Part shown: piece after piece, positions 43,560 through 52,787 of the stretch
How positions within the stretch are numbered: the stretch's first letter is position 1
Layout of the letters: each line of letters starts with the position of its first letter
DNA from: Methylovirgula sp.
Lineage (GTDB): Bacteria; Pseudomonadota; Alphaproteobacteria; Rhizobiales; Beijerinckiaceae
Reading direction: 5' to 3'
Assembly (NCBI RefSeq): GCF_037200945.1
Contig: NZ_JBBCGP010000001.1
Location: forward strand, 2,912,501 to 2,976,500
DNA: 64,000 bases
Notes under the pieces: model-generated
What the model was told of the DNA's origin: nothing
Seen by the model: the letters and a program-made list of their open reading frames with translations, nothing else
The model's database searches: none
Position numbers and translations under genes: made by a program

Positions 43560-44597
43560 TTGAGCAGAGTTCTGGTGACGGGTGGGTCGGGCTTCATCGC
43601 CGGTCATGTTATCGTCGCGCTTCTACGAGCGGGTCATGAGGTGCGCGCAACCCTGCGCAATCTTTCGCGCGCCGACGAAGTGAAGGCCAATGTCCGCGGC
43701 GGCGGTGCCGATCCGGAGCACGATCTTTCTTTCGTCGTGGCCGATCTCGACCACGATGCAGGCTGGGCGGAGGCGGTGCAAAGCTGCGATTATGTTCAGC
43801 ATGTCGCCTCGCCCCTGCCATTCGAGGGACCGGAGAATGAAGAGGATCTGATCCGCCCCGCGCGCGACGGGACGCTGCGTGTGCTCAAGGCCGCGCGCGA
43901 TGCGGGCGTGAAACGCGTCGTGCTAACCTCGTCTTTTGCCGCGATCGGCTATGGCCACGGCAATCGCGCGAAGCCTTTCACCGAGGCCGACTGGTCAAAT
44001 TTGGCGAGTCCCGAAGTCGGCGCTTACCCAAAGTCGAAGACGATTGCCGAGCGCGCCGCCTGGGACTTTATCCAGAGCGAGGGTGTAGCGCTGGAACTCG
44101 CCGTGATCAATCCGGTCGCCGTCTTCGGGCCCGTGCTTGGGCCGGGCGCGGGAAGCTCTGTGCGGATTATCCGGATGATGCTCGATGGTCATATGCGCGT
44201 CGCCCCCCATATGGGCTTCGGCCTGGTCGATGTGCGCGATGTCGCCGACCTGCATCTGCGCGCGATGACCGATCCCAAGGCTAAGGGTGAGCGCTTTCTC
44301 GCCGTGGCGGGCGAGCCGCTGTGGATGATCGACGTGGCGCGCGTGCTGCATAAAAAATTCGGCACGGCGGCTGCGGCGGCGCCAAGACGGGAGATACCCA
44401 ATTGGGTTGTCCGGCTGCTCGCGCCTTTCGTGCCAATGCTGCGTCAGATCGTGCCGCAACTCGGCATCCTGCGACGCGCCTCGAACGAAAAGGCTCGTCA
44501 GGTCCTTGGCTGGTCGCCACGGACGAACGAGGAGGCGATCGCCGCGACCGGCGAGTCGTTGCTGCGGCTCGGCGTGGTGAAGCCGCGCAGATCTTGA
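43560..44597 (+). CDS. NAD-dependent epimerase/aldehyde reductase (extended SDR)
   Basis: About 345 residues. The Rossmann loop VTGGSGFIAGHV opens the protein, VLTSSFAAIGYG contains the Ser and AYPKSKTIAE the Tyr-Lys pair, of the dihydroflavonol-reductase-like branch. I take the TTG at 43560, with GGAG seven bases upstream; ATG 43539 would leave almost no leader after the predicted transcription start. The MerR-type promoter upstream suggests induction by the MerR ligand, perhaps a reactive aldehyde. That last point is inference. Confidence 0.85.
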   Translation: MSRVLVTGGSGFIAGHVIVALLRAGHEVRATLRNLSRADEVKANVRGGGADPEHDLSFVVADLDHDAGWAEAVQSCDYVQHVASPLPFEGPENEEDLIRPARDGTLRVLKAARDAGVKRVVLTSSFAAIGYGHGNRAKPFTEADWSNLASPEVGAYPKSKTIAERAAWDFIQSEGVALELAVINPVAVFGPVLGPGAGSSVRIIRMMLDGHMRVAPHMGFGLVDVRDVADLHLRAMTDPKAKGERFLAVAGEPLWMIDVARVLHKKFGTAAAAAPRREIPNWVVRLLAPFVPMLRQIVPQLGILRRASNEKARQVLGWSPRTNEEAIAATGESLLRLGVVKPRRS

Positions 44598-44606
44598 TAC
44601 GCTTGG

Positions 44607-45926
44607 TTATCCCGGCTTTCTCCGAATGCCATTCAACATCGTGGCGAGTTCGTCGCCGTGATGCTTCCTGATGAGCGCAACGGCTTTCATAAAATCCGCG
44701 TCTTTGGCTGCGTCTGAAACGGGAGCCTGATTAAAAATCTGATCTAGCCAGGGGAAGACCACGGGCGGCACACATTCCGGCGAATCGAGTTGGCAATGCG
44801 CCGCGCCGCCGTCTTCGCGCGCGAAAGCACGGATCGCCACTGGTGCCTTGAGACCGCGCAGAAAATCGAATGTATCCTTCAGCAGCGGCTTCGGCGCTTC
44901 GGCAATCTCGTCCTCGCCGATCAGGACGAGCAGCGGCACGTCAAGCTGGTCCTGTACGCTCCAAAGATTGTATGGCTCCCACACGCGGAGAAATTCCGCG
45001 GGCGTCTCGATCCCGAACGCCTCCTTCGCGCTCTCAAAGAAAAACCGCGTCGTGACGCTGAATCGGCAGAACGCATCGAAACCTGCATCGAGGATCCCCG
45101 GCGGAAGTTTCCAGAGGATCGGCGGCAACGCCATGCGCAAGGCGCCGGCGATATCGACGCCGAGGGTATCGGCGATCACGGCTTTGATACGCGGGTCATA
45201 GGCGGCGGCGCGCGGCGCCAGATAGCCGCCGAACGAATAGCCGATAATGGCAAGCCGCTGCGGATCGACATCGGGCCGCGAGAGCGCGTAATCGATGGCC
45301 GCACCGACAGGGGCCTCATAATCGGGCCGGAAGACGAGGCCGGGGTTCAGGTCAAGCGCGCCCGGCTGGCCGGGGCCTTCGAAGACCAGAGCATTCCAGC
45401 CGCGCGGGCCGCAGGCCTGGCCAAGCCACAGCAGAAGCTCCTCCGCAGTGGAATCGTAGCCGCCGAGCACGATCAATGTCGGCCCCGGCCTCTCGCCGGC
45501 GCTGACGAAATAGCCGGGCAAACTCGCACCTTCAAACGGGATCGCAATAATCTCGGTCCGCTCCGGCACGCAGGCGAGGGCGCGATGAAACGTCTCGCGG
45601 CTTGAGCGGCGGTGCGCGTGCCGGCGGCGATCGGCCGGCAGCGTGTAGAAAGCGCCCGTGCGATAATAAGTCGAGGCACGCTTCAACTGCTCGGCGGCGG
45701 AAATGCTGTCGCCGCTTTCCAGCGAACGCTCGGCCTCGCCAACAAGGCGCGCCGCCAGCGCGCCGAAGGCGCGCGTCCAGCTCTCGATATCACCGCGGCG
45801 GATTTGCGCGACGGCGGCTAAACATTCGCCGACGCCTGCGGCACCCATCGAGGCGATGCCGAGGCAGCGCATGGCTTCGAAATCGAAATTGCCCGCCGCG
45901 CCTTTGGAGCCAAGTTTGATTTGCAT
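44607..45926 (-). CDS. Alpha/beta hydrolase, dihydroxypseudooxynicotine hydrolase-like
   Basis: 439 residues, much longer than a simple hydrolase because of an all-helical N-terminal domain (about 1-125). The catalytic core begins at IAIPFEGASLPGYFV, with LGGYDSTAEELLLWLG, nucleophile GYSFGG, acid in IGEDEIAEAP and His in AHCQLDSPE. This layout matches 2,6-dihydroxypseudooxynicotine hydrolase and FrsA-like esterases, which cleave C-C bonds or esters. It ends convergent with the reductase gene and is three bases downstream of tetR. Confidence 0.85.
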   Translation of the reverse strand: MQIKLGSKGAAGNFDFEAMRCLGIASMGAAGVGECLAAVAQIRRGDIESWTRAFGALAARLVGEAERSLESGDSISAAEQLKRASTYYRTGAFYTLPADRRRHAHRRSSRETFHRALACVPERTEIIAIPFEGASLPGYFVSAGERPGPTLIVLGGYDSTAEELLLWLGQACGPRGWNALVFEGPGQPGALDLNPGLVFRPDYEAPVGAAIDYALSRPDVDPQRLAIIGYSFGGYLAPRAAAYDPRIKAVIADTLGVDIAGALRMALPPILWKLPPGILDAGFDAFCRFSVTTRFFFESAKEAFGIETPAEFLRVWEPYNLWSVQDQLDVPLLVLIGEDEIAEAPKPLLKDTFDFLRGLKAPVAIRAFAREDGGAAHCQLDSPECVPPVVFPWLDQIFNQAPVSDAAKDADFMKAVALIRKHHGDELATMLNGIRRKPG

Positions 45927-45929
45927 GCG

Positions 45930-46559
45930 CTACGGCCTGACGATGCGCTGAATTGTATCGATCACGCGCTGGCGGTGTGCTGCGAGCGCATCCTCGCGGG
46001 GCGCGGGATCGCGATGGAATGCATCGTCCAAGACGAGATCGACGGCGTCGATGAGAGCCATCAGCGTGTCGATGCCGAGATCGTTTCGCACGACGCCGAG
46101 TTCGATGCCGCGCTGAAGAAGCGATCTGTGAATCCGATGAACGTCATCGAAAACGTGCACAAGACGCGGGTTGGCCGTGCGACGCAAAGGCTGGAGTGCG
46201 CGCAGAAGCCCGACGAAGCCAGGCTCGCGTTCCGCCGCCGCGCCCCAATGTTCCAGAATGGCTAGCGTCTCCGGCCAGAATCGCGCGGGTTTGGCCGGGA
46301 GCGTATGCAGACCTGCCGCAGCCCCAACCCGCGCCGCCGCGGCCTCAATGACCGAGGCGAACAGATCCTCCTTGTCGAGGAAATAATAGAAGAACGAGCT
46401 TTTCCCCATTTTCGCCGCCGCAAGGATCGCATTGAGCGAGGCACCATCATAGCCATGCTGGACGAAGGCCTCAGTGGCGATGCCAAAAAGCCGGTCGCGG
46501 ACTGCCGAATCGAGCCGGCGGGCGCGTTCTTGAAGGCTTGTACCGGTGGTGTGTACCAT
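45930..46559 (-). CDS. TetR-family regulator upstream of the hydrolase
   Basis: 209 residues from the ATG at 46559. HTH: FVQHGYDGASLNAILAAAKM followed by GKSSFFYYFLDKEDLF. A long frame extends 5' to 46673 but reads through the operator. The hydrolase begins three bases after its stop, so the two are an operon. It diverges from oleate hydratase. Control of both the hydrolase and ohyA is plausible. Confidence 0.87.
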   Translation of the reverse strand: MVHTTGTSLQERARRLDSAVRDRLFGIATEAFVQHGYDGASLNAILAAAKMGKSSFFYYFLDKEDLFASVIEAAAARVGAAAGLHTLPAKPARFWPETLAILEHWGAAAEREPGFVGLLRALQPLRRTANPRLVHVFDDVHRIHRSLLQRGIELGVVRNDLGIDTLMALIDAVDLVLDDAFHRDPAPREDALAAHRQRVIDTIQRIVRP

Positions 46560-46566
46560 AGGTACA
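46552..46566. promoter_or_regulatory. Candidate TetR operator at the tetR start codon
   Basis: TGTACC and GGTACA form a perfect palindrome around ATA and overlap the tetR start codon. It stands in the 151-base gap shared with oleate hydratase, suiting autorepression. Confidence 0.5.
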
Positions 46567-46710
46567 TATAGGTTTGCAAACTCCCGAAAGTCAATCTCTG
46601 GCCGGCGGGAAGGGCGCAGAACGATTTTGACCCGGCGCAAGGCGGGCCGCCACGGACGCCGGTACCAGCGCATAAGCGTATTGCGCGGCTTTTAGAGAAG
46701 GACGAGTTCC

Positions 46711-48309
46711 ATGCTTGATCGAGATCCCAAGGCCAGTCAGGTTTGGCTCGTCGGCGGCGGCATCGCCTCTTTGGCCGCGGCGGTATTCCTGATCCGCGAT
46801 GCGGGCGTGCCGGGCGCCAACATCCATATCCTTGAAGAACTCGACATCGCAGGCGGGGCGCTCGACGGCGCCCTTTCTCCGGCGCAAAAGGGCTATGTCA
46901 CGCGTGGCGGGCGGATGCTGGAGGACGAAGCCTATCAGACGCTATGGAACCTGCTCGAAACCATTCCGTCTCTTGAAGACCCGAAGGTGAGCGTGCGGCA
47001 GGAAATCCGCGATTTCAACAAGATGATAAAGTCTTATTCGAAGGCGCGGCTGATCGGCCGTGACCACAAGATCATCAATGCCAGCATCTATGGTTTGAAC
47101 GCGCGGGACAGATTGGAGTTGTTGCGTGTTCTCGCGACGCCCGAACATGTCCTCGGCGCGCGACGCATCGACGATCTGTTCTCGGTGCATTTCTTCGAGA
47201 CCAATTTCTGGCAGATGTGGCGCACCATGTTCGCCTTCCAGAACTGGCACAGCGCCATCGAGTTGAAGCGCTATTTTCTGCGCTTCATCCAGGAATTCTC
47301 GCGCATGCATACGCTCTCCGGTGTCCGCCGGACAAAGTACAATCAATATGACTCGATCGTCCGGCCGATCCAGAAATGGCTGCTTGAGCGGGGCGTCGAT
47401 GTCCGTTTCGGCGTCCGGGTCACCGATGTCGATTTCGATCAGGTCGATCCGTCGCAGCGGCTGGTAACGCGGCTTCATGTCCGCGACAAATCCGGCGACT
47501 CGACGATTGAGCTTGCCCCGGACGATATCGCCATGTTGACGCTGGGCTCAATCACCGCCGATGCCACTTATGCCGGCAATGACACGGTGCCCGAGCTGAT
47601 CCGCGACCGCCGCGATGGCGCATGGGCGCTGTGGGAGACGATTGCGAAAAAGGCGAGCGACTTTGGGCGCCCTAACACGTTCGACGGCAACATCGACGAA
47701 AACAAATGGGAATCCTTCACGCTCACCATGCATGGCAATCTGCTGCTGAAGCGGCTCATCACCTATTCGGGCAACGAGCCCGGCACCGGCGGCCTGATGA
47801 CCTTTGTGGATTCTGGGTGGCTGATGTCGATCGTCGTGCCGCATCAGCCGCATTTTCCAGACATGCCCACTGATACTTATACGCTCTGGGGATATGGGCT
47901 CTTCATCGACGACGTCGGCGATTACGTCAAAAAGCCGATGGCGAAATCGACGGGCAAGGAAATCCTGACCGAATTGATAGGCCAGCTCGGCTTCGACGAT
48001 ATTCGCGACGCTGTTCTGGCCTCGACCGACGTAACCAGCGTGATGATGCCTTATGCTTCAGCCTTGTTCAGCCGCCGCATTCCCGCGGACCGACCGCTGG
48101 TGATCCCGAAAGGCAGCGCCAATTTCGCCTTTCTAGGGCAATTCGTCGAACTGCCGGAAGATACGGTCTTCACCGTAGAATATTCCGTCCACTGCGCCAT
48201 GCACGCGGTGTATCATCTGTATGGCGTCGATAAGCAAATCCCGCCGATCTATCATGGCCTAACGGACCCGAAAGCCGGTCTCAAGGCCCTGAAAGCGGCG
48301 TTTCAATAA
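46711..48309 (+). CDS. ohyA: Oleate hydratase (MCRA family)
   Basis: 532 residues; an FAD enzyme that adds water to the cis-9 double bond of oleic acid to give 10-hydroxystearate. The FAD loop VGGGIASLAAA is near residue 14, the family loop RGGRML is at 65-70 and the LEELDIAGGALDG segment contacts the cofactor. The length is slightly below the usual 560-650. It diverges from tetR. The enzyme helps detoxify unsaturated fatty acids in many bacteria; the role here is inferred from the family. Confidence 0.93.
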   Translation: MLDRDPKASQVWLVGGGIASLAAAVFLIRDAGVPGANIHILEELDIAGGALDGALSPAQKGYVTRGGRMLEDEAYQTLWNLLETIPSLEDPKVSVRQEIRDFNKMIKSYSKARLIGRDHKIINASIYGLNARDRLELLRVLATPEHVLGARRIDDLFSVHFFETNFWQMWRTMFAFQNWHSAIELKRYFLRFIQEFSRMHTLSGVRRTKYNQYDSIVRPIQKWLLERGVDVRFGVRVTDVDFDQVDPSQRLVTRLHVRDKSGDSTIELAPDDIAMLTLGSITADATYAGNDTVPELIRDRRDGAWALWETIAKKASDFGRPNTFDGNIDENKWESFTLTMHGNLLLKRLITYSGNEPGTGGLMTFVDSGWLMSIVVPHQPHFPDMPTDTYTLWGYGLFIDDVGDYVKKPMAKSTGKEILTELIGQLGFDDIRDAVLASTDVTSVMMPYASALFSRRIPADRPLVIPKGSANFAFLGQFVELPEDTVFTVEYSVHCAMHAVYHLYGVDKQIPPIYHGLTDPKAGLKALKAAFQ

Positions 48310-48322
48310 GTCGAAGCCGGTG

Positions 48323-48351
48323 CCGGTGCCGCAGATATTCCGCGGCACCGG
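48323..48351. terminator. Hairpin between convergent ohyA and SDR genes
   Basis: CCGGTGCCGC pairs perfectly with GCGGCACCGG around a nine-base loop, midway between the two stops. No T-run follows in either direction, so it may be a bidirectional terminator or an RNA 3'-end stabiliser. Confidence 0.5.
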
Positions 48352-48359
48352 GTATTGGC

Positions 48360-49103
48360 CTAAGCGTTGGTGCCGCCATCGACGGTCAGATTGGCTCCGG
48401 TGATGTAGGATGCCTCCGGGCTCGCGACGAAGGCCACGAGCGCTGCGACTTCATCCACCGTACCGTAACGATTGAGCGCCGTGTTGGCTTTCTGCGGCGT
48501 CGCCCAATCTCCCGAGGCGGGATTCAAATCGGTATCGATCGGGCCCGGCTGGACGTTATTGACCGTGATCGCGCGGTCGCCCACTTCTCTGGCGAGGCTC
48601 TGCGTGAACATTTTCACCGCGCCTTTGGTGGCGGCATAGGCAGCCAGGCCCGGCGTTACATTGCGTTCGCCGACGCAGGAGCCGATATTGATGATACGGC
48701 CATTGCTGTTGAGATGCTTCAGCGCCGCATGCGTTGCGATGAACACGCCGCGGATGTTGAGATCGATGACGCGATCGAGATCTTCGATCGTGGCGTCCTC
48801 GAACTTGCTTGGAATGGCCGTGCCGGCGTTATTCACCAGTACGTCAAGACCACCGAAGGTCGCGACGGTCTTTTCGATCGCGGCATTGACCGCGCGCACA
48901 TCGGTCGCATCGGCCTGAACGGCGATGGCCTTTCCGCCCCCGCGCTCGATTTCAGCGACGACCGCGGCCGCAGCATCAGCGCCTTTCGTATAAGTGATCG
49001 CCACCTTCGCGCCATCTGCCGCGAGACGTTTGGCGATTGCAGCGCCAATGCCGCGCGAGCTACCGGTGACGAACGCGACTTTACCTTCAAGTTTCCTGGA
49101 CAT
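48360..49103 (-). CDS. SDR-family oxidoreductase
   Basis: 247 residues with a complete classical SDR set: TGSSRGIG loop, NNAGTAIP, the Ser in IINIGSCVGE and YAATK. Closest in pattern to 3-oxoacyl-ACP reductase/glucose dehydrogenase-like members. The ATG at 49103 has GGAGA six bases before it, unlike the ATG at 49109. It is 28 bases beyond the stop of another SDR on the same strand, so they may form an operon. The substrate is unknown. Confidence 0.87.
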   Translation of the reverse strand: MSRKLEGKVAFVTGSSRGIGAAIAKRLAADGAKVAITYTKGADAAAAVVAEIERGGGKAIAVQADATDVRAVNAAIEKTVATFGGLDVLVNNAGTAIPSKFEDATIEDLDRVIDLNIRGVFIATHAALKHLNSNGRIINIGSCVGERNVTPGLAAYAATKGAVKMFTQSLAREVGDRAITVNNVQPGPIDTDLNPASGDWATPQKANTALNRYGTVDEVAALVAFVASPEASYITGANLTVDGGTNA

Positions 49104-49131
49104 TATCATTCTCCGTTTTGAGATTTATTGC

Positions 49132-49878
49132 TCACAGTTTCGAGCCGCCATCGACCCGGACAATATCGCCGGTAATCCAGCGCGCCTCGTCCGAGGCAAG
49201 AAAAGCGATGACGTCTGCGATATCGTCCGGGCCCGCAATGCGCTTCAATGCTTGCAGGCTCATTGCCGTATTGCGGCCGGCCTCCGTCTTGGTGAAGCTC
49301 GACATATCCGTATCGACAACGCCGGGCGCGACGGCATTGACGCGAATGCCGCGCTCGCCGAGCGAAGCGGCGAAATATTTGACGAGCGTATCGACCGCGC
49401 CCTTGGTCGCCGCATAGGCGTAGAGCGGGCCGACGACAGCATGTGCCACGACCGACGAGACGAAGATCACGCTGCCACCCTGGCCGAGGATCGGCAGCAA
49501 TTGCTGCACGAGGAAGAACGGCGCGCGGACATTGACGGCGAAGAGATTGTCGAAATCCTCGATCGTGGTGTCTTCGATTTTCGCAGCTTTGGAAATGCCG
49601 GCGTTTGCGACGAGAATGTCGAGCCGTTCGCCGACGATCGCACGCACGTCCTTGGCGAGCTTGTGCGGCGCGTCGGGTTTGGCGAGATCGGCAGAAAGTG
49701 CTTCGGCACGGCCTCCGGCCTTGCGGATTTCCGCAACGACGGACTCGGCTTCGCCTGCCGCGCGGCCATAATGCACGAGAACCTGCGCGCCTTGCCTCGC
49801 GAGGGCAAGGGCGCTGGCGCGGCCGATTCCGCGCGAGGCGCCCGTGACGAGCGCGGTCTTACCGGACAGATTGCTCAT
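49132..49878 (-). CDS. SDR-family oxidoreductase
   Basis: 248 residues. TGASRGIG loop, VANAGISK, Ser in VIFVSSVVAH and YAATK are all present. Sequence differs clearly from the neighbouring SDR, so it is not a recent tandem copy. AAAGGA precedes the ATG. A DUF427 gene is 23 bases upstream on the same strand, which makes a three-gene run (DUF427, SDR, SDR). Confidence 0.87.
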   Translation of the reverse strand: MSNLSGKTALVTGASRGIGRASALALARQGAQVLVHYGRAAGEAESVVAEIRKAGGRAEALSADLAKPDAPHKLAKDVRAIVGERLDILVANAGISKAAKIEDTTIEDFDNLFAVNVRAPFFLVQQLLPILGQGGSVIFVSSVVAHAVVGPLYAYAATKGAVDTLVKYFAASLGERGIRVNAVAPGVVDTDMSSFTKTEAGRNTAMSLQALKRIAGPDDIADVIAFLASDEARWITGDIVRVDGGSKL

Positions 49879-49901
49879 GGTCTGATGTCCTTTCCGTGCG
49901 G

Positions 49902-50291
49902 TTAGACGCTGGCGCGTTCTTCGATTGCGTCGACGCGGTCGGGATAGAAGGCAAGGTAGTCCGCGATCGCCGTCATTGCCGGATGCGGATGCTCATAGCT
50001 CCAGATGGCATTGACGGACTCGCGTCCATCAACCGAGATGGTGAAATAGCTGGCATCACCCTTGTAAGGGCAATAGGTCGTGTGCTCGGTCGGCTTCAGC
50101 AGCGCCATGTTCGCGTCCTTGCGCGGGACATAAATCACCGGCGGATAGTTCGCTTCTTTCAGAGTGAGGGCATCCTGCGTCTCAGCGATGACATGGCCGG
50201 CAAAACTCACGATCACGCGGTTTGGATTATGCGCGGTCGTAATTGGATGGTCGGGGCCGGGGATTTTGATCGATTTGGCTGCTGCGGTCAT
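49902..50291 (-). CDS. DUF427-domain protein
   Basis: 129 residues. The DUF427 pattern is clear: RVIVSFAGHVIAETQDALTL, then YPPVIYVPRKDANMALL and TYCPYKGDASYFTI. The fold is a small beta-barrel of unknown biochemical role. It is the first gene of a minus-strand run with two SDRs and diverges from a LysR gene, which could regulate the run. Confidence 0.9.
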   Translation of the reverse strand: MTAAAKSIKIPGPDHPITTAHNPNRVIVSFAGHVIAETQDALTLKEANYPPVIYVPRKDANMALLKPTEHTTYCPYKGDASYFTISVDGRESVNAIWSYEHPHPAMTAIADYLAFYPDRVDAIEERASV

Positions 50292-50411
50292 TTTATCACC
50301 TAGAGGTATGAACCCTGGAGCGATTGCTCCGGCATGGCGTTCATCTATGCTCTGCTAGCGCTGACGAGAAAGACTTTGTAAGTTGCCGGTCATGCTTTGG
50401 AGGCATGACAG

Positions 50412-51326
50412 GTGGAATTGCGTCATTTGAGATTTTTCGTCGCCGTGGCGGAAGAGGGGAGCCTGACGACGGCAGCGGAAAAGCGGCTGCACACGGCGCA
50501 ACCCTCGCTCAGCCGGCAGATGCGCGACCTCGAATACGAGGTTGGCACGCAACTTTTCCTACGCAGCGCGAAGGGCGTCGATCTGACGCCGGCCGGCCGG
50601 GCTTTTCTCGATCATGCGCGGCTGGCACTGGCGCAGGTCGAGGCCGCGACCATTGCCGCGCGCCGTGCGGCCGAGCCTGCCAAGGCGAGTTTCTCGCTCG
50701 GTTTCCTCACTGGCCAGGAAATGGATTGGCTGTCCGAAGCCATGCACATTCTGCGCGACGAATTGCCAAACATCGACGTCACCGTGTCGAGTCAATATTC
50801 ACCGCTGCTCGCGGACGCCTTGATGCGCGGCAAGCTTGATCTTGCATTCATGCGGCCCGAACCAAACCTTCCGGACCTCGCCTATAAGGTCGTAACGACT
50901 GAGCCTCTCGTCGTCGTCATGCCGAGCGATCACAGGCTGGCAACGCGCAAAGTTATCGCGGTCCAGGACATCGCGCAGGAGACGTTTCTTGGCATGTCGA
51001 AGACAGCGCCGGTTTTGCAGGCAATCATGGCCGATTATTTTGAGCGCGTTGGTCTCGACATTCATGCGAGTCACGAGATCGACAATCTCGGCATGGCAAT
51101 GTCGCTCGTCGCCTCGACGCGCGGTGTGACACTGCTGCCGGCCTATGCGCAGAATTTCCTGCCCTGGTCCGTCATCGCCCGGCCGCTGGCCGGTGAACCG
51201 CCAACGATTGATCTCGTCATGGGTTATCACAAGGCGAATACGTCGCCGATCCTCAAGCTGTTCCTGTCGCGCAGCAACGATCTGATCGAACGCGTGAGGA
51301 AGAAGCTGCGCCTAACGGCGAAGTAA
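50412..51326 (+). CDS. LysR-family regulator
   Basis: 304 residues from a GTG start. HTH: RHLRFFVAVAEEGSLTTAAE and KRLHTAQPSLSRQMRDLE. The effector domain follows, with the LAFMRPEPNLPDLAYKVV segment. It diverges from DUF427-SDR-SDR across 120 bases, a typical LysR layout; control of that run is inferred. A gap of 67 bases precedes the ArsC-like gene. Confidence 0.88.
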   Translation: MELRHLRFFVAVAEEGSLTTAAEKRLHTAQPSLSRQMRDLEYEVGTQLFLRSAKGVDLTPAGRAFLDHARLALAQVEAATIAARRAAEPAKASFSLGFLTGQEMDWLSEAMHILRDELPNIDVTVSSQYSPLLADALMRGKLDLAFMRPEPNLPDLAYKVVTTEPLVVVMPSDHRLATRKVIAVQDIAQETFLGMSKTAPVLQAIMADYFERVGLDIHASHEIDNLGMAMSLVASTRGVTLLPAYAQNFLPWSVIARPLAGEPPTIDLVMGYHKANTSPILKLFLSRSNDLIERVRKKLRLTAK

Positions 51327-51393
51327 AGCCGTTTGGACTTCGCGGCGGCAGACGCTATGAAACGCCGCCCGACCAACGGCTGGATTCTCCAAG

Positions 51394-51750
51394 ATGACGA
51401 TCACGATCTATGGCATCAAGAACTGCGATACGATGAAGAAGGCGCGTGCGTGGCTTGAAGGGCACGGCGTCGAATATGCCTTCCACGATTACAAGGCCGC
51501 AGGTATCGATCGCGGACATCTCGAAAAGTGGGTGAAGAAAACCGGCTGGGAAACATTGCTCAACCGTGCCGGTACGACCTTCCGCAAACTCCCCGACGCC
51601 GGCAAGGCGGACCTTAATGAGCAAAATGCGATTGCGCTGATGCTCGAATATCCGTCGGCGATCAAACGCCCCGTACTCGAAATCGGCGGCGGCAAGATCC
51701 TTGTCGGCTTCAAACCCGAGGCCTATGAAAACGCGGGATTGGGCGGCTGA
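51394..51750 (+). CDS. ArsC/Spx-family reductase-like protein (YffB type)
   Basis: 118 residues with a thioredoxin-like fold. The Cys11 in YGIKNCDTMKKARAWLE starts the active-site helix and IKRPVLEI gives the conserved Arg-Pro. Only one cysteine is near the active site, and arsenate-type Arg residues are incomplete, as in YffB, which is thought to use glutathione. Arsenate reduction is therefore not implied. No ars genes are present. Confidence 0.85.
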   Translation: MTITIYGIKNCDTMKKARAWLEGHGVEYAFHDYKAAGIDRGHLEKWVKKTGWETLLNRAGTTFRKLPDAGKADLNEQNAIALMLEYPSAIKRPVLEIGGGKILVGFKPEAYENAGLGG

Positions 51751-51784
51751 TCGACGTGGCCGCGCGGCCGATGACCATTAAATG

Positions 51785-52696
51785 TCACATGCAGACCGCG
51801 TGGCCTGCCGCACCTTTGTCGAGTTCCCGCATCAGATAATCGACGAAGGCGCGCGCCGCGGGCTTAGTCGCGCGGCCGGCCGGGAAGACAGCGTGGACGT
51901 CCGCTGTCTCCATCTCCCAATCCGTCAACACACGGACGAGAGCGCCACTTCGGAGTTCGGCGAGGCAGCCCCACCAGCCTGTCGAAACGATTCCGAGACC
52001 AGAGACCGCCGCGGCAATCGCGCCTTCATTCGCGGAAATCCTGAGCCGGCCTTCGACGCGGGCCGTTACAACGTGATTACCGCGCCGCAAAGTCCAGGCG
52101 CCGGGGTCCAATCCCGCCGGCCCCAGAATGATCGCATGGTCAGCGAGATCCTCTGGCGTCTTGGGTGCGCCGGCTCGTTCGAGATAAGCGGGGGAAGCCG
52201 CCAGCAGCCGTGGAACCGAACCGATACGCCGCGCCGTCGCGCTCGTGTCGGGAAGTGGGCCGAAGCGCAGAGCGATATCGACGCCATCGCCGAGTAAATC
52301 TTGGCGCTGGTCGTTCATCAGAAGATCGATCCGCAGCTCGGCGTGACAGGCCATAAACGGTGGCAAAAGCGGAATAACGGCCCGCACCGCGAAGCTTGAC
52401 GAAAGGCCGATGCGCAAGAGGCCGCGGATTTCGCCGGTTCCGCGTGCCACATGATCCGCCTCTTCCAGTTCGGCCAGGATCGGCTCGATCCGTGCCAGAT
52501 ATTCGGCGCCGGCCTCCGTTAGCGTGACCGCGCGTGTCGTGCGCGTAAAAAGTGACACGCCAACTTCACGTTCCAATTCGGCGACGATGCGCGAGGCGGA
52601 GGGTTGCGAGAGCTGGAACTCGCGCCCCGCCTGAGAAAAACTGCTCGTGCGCGCAACGCGGGTGAAGAGACGCAGGGCGGAAAGTCGATCACTCAT
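51785..52696 (-). CDS. LysR-family regulator
   Basis: 303 residues: LRLFTRVARTSSFSQAGREF and QLSQPSASRIVAELEREVGV are the winged helix, followed by the GDGVDIALRFGPLPDTSAT segment typical of the DhpR/PA-type LysR subgroup. It diverges from an SDR gene and probably regulates it. A LysR-type T-N11-A palindrome lies at its own start codon. Confidence 0.88.
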   Translation of the reverse strand: MSDRLSALRLFTRVARTSSFSQAGREFQLSQPSASRIVAELEREVGVSLFTRTTRAVTLTEAGAEYLARIEPILAELEEADHVARGTGEIRGLLRIGLSSSFAVRAVIPLLPPFMACHAELRIDLLMNDQRQDLLGDGVDIALRFGPLPDTSATARRIGSVPRLLAASPAYLERAGAPKTPEDLADHAIILGPAGLDPGAWTLRRGNHVVTARVEGRLRISANEGAIAAAVSGLGIVSTGWWGCLAELRSGALVRVLTDWEMETADVHAVFPAGRATKPAARAFVDYLMRELDKGAAGHAVCM

Positions 52697-52709
52697 TCGG
52701 ATTATGAAT
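52695..52709. promoter_or_regulatory. Candidate LysR box between lysR and SDR
   Basis: ATTC and GAAT form inverted half-sites seven bases apart, satisfying the T-N11-A rule, and overlap the lysR start codon. An AT-rich stretch (ATATATATTAG) follows towards the SDR gene. Confidence 0.45.
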
Positions 52710-52787
52710 ATATATTAGTTGGCGAGACACGCTACCCCCTGACAGGCGAATAGCCACCTTGGGCCCGACTATCAACAGGAGGGTCAA

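Noticed and set aside
51394..51750. Arsenate reductase of an ars operon
   Set aside because: No arsR, arsB or acr3 nearby and the arginine set of ArsC is incomplete; YffB-like is the safer call.
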